A stretch of 38,462 nucleotides of DNA. Source: Lenisia limosa (Eukaryota; Breviatea). The DNA lies in assembly GCA_001655205.1 (NCBI GenBank), contig LPNZ01005253.1, positions 1-38,462 of the forward strand, read 5' to 3'. A program made the position numbers and the translations under genes. This document shows positions 12,701-21,000 of this stretch, piece after piece (position 1 is the first letter of the stretch; every line of letters starts with the position of its first letter). The notes under the pieces were generated by a model. It saw nothing but the letters and a program-made list of their open reading frames with translations. It had not been told where the DNA came from and made no database searches.

Positions 12701-15700
12701 CGCTTCTTCGGCAGATTTGGCACCTACAGGATCAGAATTCTGAAGGGCGCTAGGAACGAAAGCTCCCTATTAAAAGTAGGATCAAGATAAAAGTGACTTG
12801 AAAAATAGAACAAAATGCAGTTGATGATGTATTGGGAGTAAATGAGAGAACTTTTCAAAGAAAGCTTTCGTGGCTTTGCACTCCTTCCACTCCCCACCAT
12901 CCTGCACGACAAAGTCAATTTCGTCCCTCAACAACTCGAGATCCTTGAGAATGTTGCGTGCCCATCCAAAGCCTACAACGTTATGCTTGGAGGCTGGAAA
13001 TACGATAAATATTAAAATTTTACACAAATCCGGTCCGATTTGAGTGAAAGGAGGAGGTAATGACGACAACATAATTGGACAACCGTCCAAATCGGCGACA
13101 AATAATAACACCAACCTTTATCGCGAGAGTCCACGCCAAGAGTCTGGGTTCATTAGAATATAAAAGCAGGATAATTCACAAAATACTTATTTACAAACAC
13201 ATTGGATCTTATAGGATATGTAAACAAACTGTTTTCTGAACACACCATCTCTCACCCCCTACAGATTGCCTCAACACAGAGGCGTCCATTCGCCCTGGTC
13301 GATTTACGGACATGAAGAGCTGAGGGATCAGTGTGAATAATAACCACGTGACAAAAGCCGAAAACTTTTTCAATTTATCTCTCACCAACCAAAACATTAT
13401 AAGAAAAATAACATCCATATGCACACCCCTCCCCCCCGGACTTGGTCAAGAACATCGTTCCCGTCAGCCTCCAACTGGCGACCATCTTGCTTCAGATTCT
13501 CGTACTCATTCTCAAGATCAAGAAGATCGTTCCGCCTCTGTCGTATTTCATACTCCAACTCCTCAACCTCGGTTTTAAGAGCATTTTGAACACTTTGGCT
13601 CTCACGTTCCTTGGCAACTATCCGCTTTTCCCTTTCAAGAATACCGTTCTCTCTTTGTGTAATTTGGTCCTGTTGATGTTCGATATCGGCTTCAGTGGAG
13701 AGGCAGGCCTTTTCTCGAGCCTCCAACCTGTTAAGTCAGATAACATGTTTCGTACAATAAAATTACGTTTTCCATCTAAGTTGAACGATGTTTATGTCAA
13801 GGCTCAGGTGAGATTGACACTATGCATTTTAGATAGACATGCCACAAAAGACGGCTGAAGAGAATACAACAAAAGCATCATAATTGAAAACCACACCCAC
13901 AAACAGTTTCACCTTCTGCTCGACCTGCTTCTGCAGCTCAATTGCCTGCGCCGCCGCCGTATCAGCATTCCGACGGATGTCATCGGCACGCGCTTCAGCA
14001 TCGGAAACAAGCCGATCTGCACGCTGTTCCGCTTCCGACAAGATATGATCTGTATTGGCTCTGAGCTGCTCCTCCGACCTTAAAATGGCTTCTTCCCTAT
14101 TTTCGAGCTTGGATGATCTTAAGATCAAAGACTGGTCAGTAGAGGCTACGCGGCGCGAGGCTTCCGCCACTGTTTTGGCCTCAGCCTCGATCTCGGAGGA
14201 GGCCTGTTGGGTCAGGGAAAATTGGAAAATTTATGAAACAAAAAAAAAGCCCAAAATCAACTCTGTTGGGTGACAACACAAAAGGGTTGATTACAACAAA
14301 ACAAACTGGGATAATTATGAAATAAAAGCTGACTGTTGCTGACTTAATATTAGTATAAATGATGGTGAATACATCCCTTCCAAATAAATTTGTGTCATCT
14401 TACAGTATAAATGTGGACCCCCAAAAAGTGAAAGAAGTAATTATCAGAATTACCAAAACCCTTAAAATGAACAAAGCCCCGCCAACGATATCCAGCTGTT
14501 TCTTTTTGAGCTCAATTTCGGCAAGCTCCTTGGAGCATTTGATTTTGGCTTTTTCCTTGGCCTCTTTGGCGTCAGCAAGTGTTTGCGCCACAGCCTTGCG
14601 CACTAACGCAATTTCCTTCCACGCGGCTGTAGTTCCTACAATCTCGCCTGCCTTGATCTGATATGTTATACAGATGTTGGAATAGTCAAACAATGTATAG
14701 AACAATAAATAATACGATGTTACCAAAAAAAAACCCCCAGGAGGTTCTAAGTCCGTTTTGTGAAATTAGCTGCCATACAATCCATCAAAAGCCCCACCAC
14801 CCACCTCAGATGCAATTGACGGGTTTTCTGGAGAGGCTTTTTCAAGAACCACATCTGGAATATAAGATAACGCCAATCTTCAGGTCGGCGAAAATAAGTC
14901 CAAAGTGGTTAGTCTATTAAGGGCTACTAAATAGGCGGTCTCCGCTCCAATCACATGAAAAGTAATAATGGGGATGCCAACATACTCGAAATGTTTTCCC
15001 TGGTGCCTCTGAGAGTTGCTGGTGGTGACGTAGTAATCAACTTCGGGGGTGAGTTCAGTCCAGGGGGGCCCTTCAGGTCAGGGTTAGGGATGTGGAAGAT
15101 GTCAGCAGGGGTGGGCACAGGTTGTGCGTGTAATTCGGGGCGTTTTGGTGTCTCCGGGTACCTTCTCATTTCTACATCATAAGTAAAAACCCAATAGTAT
15201 GTAGAAATGTTTCTCAGAAGAGATATCGGATTATAGATAAGCAGACAAATTTGTACACAAAGATATTAAAACTTAAAGGTAAAAAAAAATGAACTTGAAC
15301 TCAGCATACTGACTCTTTCCATGGGAAACTAAAAGTGGATACCATATTTCAACAATAAATACTTGTATCCCATGTGCCCTGCTCAGACCTGCGGGGTCAG
15401 CCTGACGATAACGTGGCGTGGGGCGGTGTGAGGTGGACCTTCCAATAGAGCCATTTCTGTCGAACATCGGCTGTCTTGTGGATACATAGTGCTCCACACT
15501 GTCGAGGGTTATCCTCAATGTGAAATACAATGCATTTGTTCACCTTGATTACCATTAACTCCCCAGTCGGTGAAAGATTACATATTCCCCAATAAGTCTT
15601 GAGAGTATGTTCTGATGTTTCTACCCATTCAAACCCCAAAAAAAAAAAATACGGAAGAAAACAATAAATAAAACCTCTGCGACTGCGAGATAAATTCTCA

Positions 15701-16201
15701 CCTATTCTCCCTGGGACTGTTGTCAAATAAGGGTTCTGGAGGGACCGGGGAATTAAATCGAATCCTACGAGGCCGGCCTGGGGGGGGGGTTATACCCATT
15801 TTAGCGTGGAAATGAAGAGAGAAGGTAACGCTCATCTTGATCCTCAAGTATACAACATAAGGTGTCAAATCAATGCGTGGATAATGCAACATAAACTGAT
15901 TTATAGTGAACATAATTAAATATCTACATAAATTGTAGCCTATTAACTTTGGCTTTGAATCATACATATACAAAGTGACGAATGCTCAGAGAAACCAATG
16001 TTATTAAGCGAAGAGAGCGGAGAGTGGTTATGAGGAATATAAAGTAAAAATTTAAACCACTCATATCTCAAATGGATGAGAAACTCTGTTAATTCAATTA
16101 ACTTCCCGCAGACTTGTTGCGCCACTCAAATCTCCAACATCTAGCCTGTCATGGCTGCTGAAAGCGTCCTTTGGCGCAGGTCGATTTGAAGAGGTCGACA
16201 T
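790..16201 (-). CDS. Giant coiled-coil protein, about 50 exons
   Basis: Read leftwards from an ATG at 16201 (starts MSTSSNRPAPKDAF). Proposed exons include 16103-16201, 15702-15777, 15389-15498, 14986-15171, 14805-14854, 14487-14657, about 13910-14204, 13440-13727, 12365-12510, 10932-12158 (the largest, about 410 codons), 10572-10851, 8778-8947, 8015-8230, 7700-7900, 6130-6329, 5883-5993, 3955-4090, 2045-2213, 1640-1885, 1345-1496 and 790-903. The first 150 or so residues are proline-rich and rich in SP/TP; nearly all the rest is heptad-like E/K/L/A/Q/R sequence. Many junctions I read are phase 0, with occasional matched phase 1 or 2 pairs, so the exons join in one frame. Five gaps of N fall inside it. 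No motor, membrane or nuclear-localisation domain was recognised. Composition resembles long scaffold coils (rootletin-, golgin- or plant CRWN-like) but nothing I see picks one. The 3' end is uncertain. Existence of the gene is well supported; the exact exon set is not. Confidence 0.8.
904..1344 (-). other. Intron of the coiled-coil gene, no coding signal seen
   Basis: About 440 bases between the exons at 1345-1496 and 790-903. AT-rich with no sustained open frame on either strand. It is one of the longest introns in the window. Confidence 0.5.
1962..2044. other. Assembly gap (83 N)
   Basis: Inside an intron of the coiled-coil gene, directly after a C13 run. Confidence 0.95.
3182..3240. other. 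Assembly gap (59 N)
   Basis: Within the coiled-coil gene, between two short exons; an exon edge may be lost. Confidence 0.95.
4572..4637. repeat. 33-bp tandem duplication over a splice acceptor
   Basis: Two adjacent identical copies with a period of 33 bases (4572-4604 and 4605-4637; core GGTCCAAAGATCTGGGTAGG). Read on the minus strand each copy carries CTACCCAG, so the 3' splice site of the coiled-coil exon encoding SLDLEVREKVLDQKI is present twice. Using the upstream copy would add 11 residues in frame. Confidence 0.9.
5430..5516. other. Assembly gap (87 N)
   Basis: Abuts the exon that encodes ASETSVLAAKAEMTLNSLLE; part of that exon is probably missing. Confidence 0.95.
6878..7015. other. 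Assembly gap (138 N)
   Basis: Cuts the coiled-coil exon encoding MDNRERSLRSGERQNE. Confidence 0.95.
10932..12158 (-). other. Largest coiled-coil exon
   Basis: An uninterrupted open frame of about 410 codons starts after an acceptor with a CCCCCCAG tract (plus-strand G run at 12158) and ends near 10932. It begins VKRLERELNSRPDNSQLESL and ends near KTEAQYMADKQALFQ. It is almost pure heptad sequence with few prolines or glycines. It is by far the longest exon of the gene, and it anchors the reading frame and strand. Confidence 0.85.
12201..12288. other. Assembly gap (88 N)
   Basis: In the intron before the largest coiled-coil exon. Confidence 0.95.
12666..13321 (-). other. Non-coiled insert inside the coiled-coil gene
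   Basis: Four small exons break the coil. About 13258-13321 encodes SVNRPGRMDASVLRQSVG, 13117-13139 encodes TLGVDSRDK, 12860-12993 encodes SKHNVVGFGWARNILKDLEL followed by an acidic D/E/W-containing stretch, and 12666-12770 returns to coil with SAEEAEFLSKQIEQIK. The phases of the first three fit (0, then 1). Glycine, tryptophan, cysteine and proline content is far above that of the flanking exons, so a small folded module is plausible. I do not recognise a family. The junction into the last exon does not resolve cleanly by eye. Confidence 0.5.
14986..16201 (-). other. Proline-rich N-terminal exons of the coiled-coil gene
   Basis: Four exons with compatible phases form a disordered N-terminus. 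The first holds the start ATG at 16201 and runs to a donor at 16102 (GTTAAT), or to a weaker donor slightly upstream (GTCTGC) that gives the better phase match to exon 2. Exon 2 (15702-15777) encodes RPRRIRFNSPVPPEPLF and ends in phase 2. Exon 3 (15389-15498) encodes VEHYVSTRQPMFDRNG and ends in phase 1. Exon 4 (14986-15171) encodes MRRYPETPKRPEL followed by many P, SP and TP motifs. Basic residues plus SP/TP sites suggest a regulated, phosphorylated tail. That is inference from composition only. Confidence 0.6.
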
Positions 16202-16770
16202 TACTCGGGAAAATGAGGACTTTAATCCGTGCTACTCCGTTTAAACAACATTCCTATTATAAAGACTGTGGAAAGACTGGTTGGTTGAGACGGAGGGGGA
16301 GGTGGAGGGTAGGTCGAACAGATATCAATTTCAGAAAGAGATACAGCCCGCCTTAGATACAACTACACAATTATGGTCTTTTGTTGTGAACCAAAAAAAA
16401 CAAAACCTCACCAAAGCCAGGTTAACAGTGGATGAAAGGCGAAATAGGTGAAAGATGGAAAAGGGAAAAGTCCAAGTCCAAGTCCCAGGCTGAAAAAGAC
16501 ACCTGGCTCGGAGTGAAATTTTGCTATGGGTGTTTGGTCATTGTCCCACAGTCCCCCACCCTATTACCCCCTATTGCACCCGACACACCCACTCAACCAG
16601 CACTCACTAGCTGTTATCCAGTCATATGATCCCATGAAATATATTAAATAATTGTTGAAAAATTGGTTGACCCTCTAGAGCCTCCACATTTGAGAAATTC
16701 TTCGGTTACAAAACAACCAAAAAGGACAGACTAGCTTTAAATACATGGAAGAAGTGAAAAATAAAGGTGA
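16202..16770. promoter_or_regulatory. Intergenic region, upstream of the coiled-coil gene
   Basis: Lies between the start of the coiled-coil gene and the stop of the small basic-protein gene, both on minus. It must hold the promoter of the former and the 3' end signals of the latter. I see no clear TATA box. A short array of AAGTCC-like hexamers occurs around 16470. Short frames here have no family resemblance. Confidence 0.4.
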
Positions 16771-17727
16771 TTACATAGGAGTGGTGGGTTGTTCCTTGTG
16801 GGGTGTTTTGGTGGGGGTGCTGGGGGTTGAGGCTTCCTCAGGAATACTTGACTCCTTAGGTTTCTTGCTTGGTTGCTAAAGGGTCAAACGCAGACTGAGA
16901 CAAAGCACTAAAAAAACATTGCTTACAGGCTTCCGGGGCTTCTTGGGTGTTTTGGCCAACTCCGCTGACTCTTTCTATTGTAAGTAAAATAATAGCATGG
17001 GGAGAAAGCGCTGGGCATTTGCATATTGGGCACCACCGCTCTCCATATTGTTAGAAAATCACCATATCATAAGAAGACTACTGGGAAACGGTATTATGAT
17101 TATCCGAATAATCTGAAACTCCAAACCTAAAACAAGCAATAACAAAAACATGAGCACCACCCATTAAGATAGACAGGTCACACAAACACAAACACTTAGC
17201 TAGATTTTTATAGCCCCACCTCCTGATACCCAAACTATGCCATGTCAGAAGGTAGAAGAGCCAGTATACTTGTCATGAACACAAACACAAATTAAAAAGA
17301 GTCACCACCACAATCAAAGCAACCACAGAAAAGAAATGTCAAATTATCTCTACTTCAAAAAGGAGGTGTTTTTACTTTTACCAAAAAGCCAAAGAAAAAG
17401 TTAAATTTCCATGTACAATCCAACAGTTTCTTTTTGCAACCCCAAACCAATTCTTCGGGTTTCAGGCTGCTACCCTTGGCCTTGAACAGGTTTTTGGGAG
17501 CAATGGAATTCCTGAAAAAAGAGTGTTAAATGAAGTTCTCTGGAAAATAACGCTTACATTGCATTCTTTTTCCTCCTGTTCATCAATTGCTTCGATGTAG
17601 GCGAGAATATCTTATCTGTGGGACTTTGGTACCTTTCAAAAGTTAGTTGAAAACGCACAGTTTGCACAAACCATGCACCAGATCTTAAGCGATGGACGCT
17701 GTTGTCCTTCTTAGGTGGTGTTGACAT
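16771..17727 (-). CDS. Small basic S/T-P-rich protein
   Basis: Starts at ATG 17727 (MSTPPKKDNSVHRLRSGAW); an ATG at 17751 is also in frame. It continues with YQSPTDKIFSPTSKQLMNRR, then an exon near 17440-17515 encoding NSIAPKNLFKAKGSSLKPEE, then about 16930-16975 (ESAELAKTPKKPRKP) and about 16771-16878, ending in TPSTPTKTPHKEQPTTPM and TAA. The last two exons join in phase 0. Tandem SPTDK and SPTSK match the S/T-P-x-x-K kinase consensus, and the C-terminus is a TPKK/TPTK-type lysine-proline tail like those of small chromatin or cell-cycle proteins. No family is recognised. A nuclear role is inference. Exons between 16980 and 17440 are not resolved. Confidence 0.6.
17633..17671 (-). other. 39-base intron candidate without a stop
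   Basis: In the first exon of the small basic-protein gene a GTTTGTG...TTTTGAAAG segment of 39 bases splits a Trp codon. Removal gives GAW then YQSP; retention keeps the frame and adds 13 residues (WFVQTVRFQLTFER). The hydrophobic retained segment is unlike the rest of this polar protein, which favours it being an intron. Confidence 0.5.
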
Positions 17728-18010
17728 CTTATGCAGCCTTACCTGGTTCAAAAAAAAACTGAAAGTCAGTTGAAATTGAATTACTTCATACTGGTGCTAA
17801 TTAGAGACAGCTTTACCCAACAACATACCCACATACCTGATAATAGATCACTTTCAGACTTTCAGCGTTTAAAAAAATGGTAAAAATTATGATCATTATA
17901 AAAAACGTAAGTCTGGGGGGTTCATTGATATATGAGACAAAATCGAATTATCGCTCTTTTTGATTCGAAGATGTCAAGGTTTGTTTGTATACTTTCAGCT
18001 TTGATTAATT
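17728..18010. promoter_or_regulatory. Divergent intergenic promoter
   Basis: A 283-base AT-rich space separates two start codons facing away from each other: the small basic protein (minus) and RBM19 (plus). ATTATAAAAAACG near 17896 is TATA-like, but it sits among other A/T tracts. No other motif is supported. Confidence 0.45.
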
Positions 18011-21000
18011 ATGTTCAGTTTAAAGGAGTCTCGAATCTGCGTGAAAAATCTTCCGAAATATTTGGGGAATGACGCGCTTCTTAAGCACTTTGAGGGTGTT
18101 GGGCAAATTACGGAGGCATTTATAGTCAGAGACAAAGAGTTTGTGGGATATACGTAATGTCTCTGGTGCTATCTCTCACTACATCGGTCCCTCCATCTCC
18201 GCTAACCGTGGAATTCATATAACTTTAGATTTAATAACAATTTATAGGAGGGAGTCTCGTCAATTTGGCTTTGTTGGCTTCAATAGCATTGAAGCAGCCG
18301 AGACTGCCGTAAAGAAAATGAACAAAACTTTCATTGGCACCTCCAAGATTATCTGCGAGCCTGCATTTAAGGTACGAAAGGATAAAACTGGTAAAATGGA
18401 AAATTGTTTTTGTCAGTGGGCGAAACTGTCATTAACTGAAAGATTGTTTTTACGCAGTAGTCAACTGACCCGAGTCTCGCGCGACCATGGTCAAAGCACA
18501 GCAAGGGTTCAAGTGCTTTTGACAGGAAGAAAGAGGTTCGTGGCGGTATATTGAGAATCATTTTGTGTTAATTTGAAGGCTCTGCTTATTTGGATAGAGT
18601 GCTGCGAAAGAGTTGGAAAAGAAGAAGAAGCGTGAGAAGAGGAAGGCACAGAGAGAAGCCGAGAGGGAGGAAAAGAATGCGAAGGGAGAAAAGAAAGAGA
18701 AAAAAGAGAAAAAAGGAGTATCAATTGAGTAAGAGGGGCGCATTGCGCATTCAGGCTTGATGGTTTGTTTCACTTTGTAGTGAAATGGTGAAAGAAAGAG
18801 GCTCCAAAGCCGAGGAATTTCTTGGCATTTTCGAGAGCCGCAAAAAGAAGGGTGTTGCAAGTAACGACTTTGTCAAAGCAGACCAAGATGAGATTGTAGG
18901 AGCTCAAATTACTGTTTTCATTTTTCAGGATTTCAATGAGAGCTCTGATGATGATGAGTACGTTGATATGGATAAGGCACAGAAACCTGAGGTTAGTGGG
19001 ACTTCCCCCATCCTTTTTTTCGGTCGACATTGGAACATTAGTGGCAGCAGTTGCCATTTAATTGGATATTACAGGAATTCGATCCACATCATTCAGTACA
19101 ATCTTAGGGAACGATAATACTTTCTTCTACCTCCACCACCTCAGTATATTTTTACACCTTCAGGGTTCCACCTCAGATGACGATAAATCCGAATTTGTGA
19201 TGGAGAAGACGGAGGAGGAGCGGAAAGAGGAGGAAGAGAACGAGGCTGCTAAACTCGCCGGTATGCTGGGTGGTTGGTGATGGGTTGGGTATAAACATGC
19301 AGATCAATTTGTCCCCATAAGAATGGTGTATATTGTATACCATTGTTTATCCAGGATTTGTGTGTTTTAGAAAAATTCATGCTATATGATATGATATAAT
19401 ACTACTATTTTTTCCAATGTAGAAGTCGAAATGACTGTTCTTTCTTGACCATTTAGAAACACTGGCAGAGACAGGACGACTGATCGTGAAGGGTATTCAT
19501 GTGAGTAGCACAGAAGACGATATTAAGAAGGCCTTCCAAGTAGGAGATGTGTCTGCCCCAAAGCCATTATATTGGTGGTTAATAATTTGGGACCGTTTCT
19601 GTTAACCCGCTTCATTACTTTTACATGATGGTTCAGCTTAATGAACTGATGTAATATTATGTGTTCAATGAAGGATGTAATTCTTGAAACGTATTTATCA
19701 CTACCCCCCCCCCTGACAGTTTTAGGTGTATGGTGAAATCAGTGACATTCAAATTCCCCGTGAGTGTGGGGGTTTATTACGTGTTTTTATAAATACCATT
19801 AGTATCTATTCATCATTCACAACAAAAGTATTGGTTTTTCGTGTTGTAGTTTGTGTTGCTATTTCGGATTCTAAAGTGCTATTTGATTTTGATTTTGACG
19901 AAACAGTGCGCAGCGAGGACCATACTTCCAAGGGCGTCGCCTTCGTCACCTTCATGTTTCCGGGTCATGCTTTGAAGGTACACTGGGGGGAGGGGTCATG
20001 CTTTGAAGGTACATACTAGATGTTGTCGATTTGACGTCTATTGGATACCTCTACAGACCTTTTGTAGCTCTATATGACTCTTGTAGGCCCAATCCGAGAG
20101 TAGTGAAATGTTCATCAGTGGAAAGCGCGTGTGGGTCGAAGCTGCGAGGTATGCCATTTCGTGCAAATGATTGGGTGAATCAATTATACAGCAACCCGTT
20201 TTCTTATACGTAAAGACCTGAGAGCTTTAATTTCTCGTTTCTGCATTCATTATTTGAGATATTTCTAAATCAACTTGATGATTAATAAACACAGAGCCCC
20301 CCCTCAAAACAAGGATGAATTGAAGCAGAAGGCATTAGACGGTGAACTCGGCTTCAAAGCAAAGAAGGTAGGTGCCATTTCCTGAGTGCTGACAATGCTC
20401 TGTTGGACATATTTTGTACATAAAAACGATAAAAATAATCATTCATACTTATTGACGAGATGTAGTGATACACTTTCATTAGCCATGATGACCCCTCCAG
20501 GCAGCGGAGATGAAGGAGCAGCGCAACGACGAGAAGACTTGGAACGCACTCTTCATCCGAAGTGACGCTGCCGTCGAGGCCTTTGCCAAGCAGCAGGGCG
20601 TGTCTAAGGCCGAGATCCTGGACAAGTGGGGTGGGGCTATCATATTCTTGGTATGAATATTTTATAATATACTAAATGTATACTAGTATATAAATATTCT
20701 ACCCAAGGTCTGAATTTTGACCTTGGAATCATGACCTTCCAGCGAAGTCGACAATATGGCAGTTCGTGTTGCCCTGGCTGAAACACAGGCTGTTTCTGAC
20801 GTCAAGAAATGGCTTAAGGAGGTTGGAAGAGAGGATTTACGCAAATTGGAAGTCTTCTGATGGTTCCAACCTTTTCATTTCCACTGTCGGATAGCTGACT
20901 TCTTAGAACAACGTTTCCGAAGACGTTCTGAGAGCCACAGTGGAGGGTACTTTCAAGGTGGGGTATACTGTGGCTTTTCTGGTATTTTTGGCATTTACAC

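Noticed and set aside
16270-16630. Short plus-strand frames upstream of the coiled-coil gene
   Set aside because: Low-complexity, no splice pattern and no motif; treated as intergenic.
18141-18554. 137-codon plus-strand frame as a single exon
   Set aside because: It reads through introns on both sides of RRM1 and leaves the frame of the conserved PWSKH tract; the spliced RBM19 model fits better.
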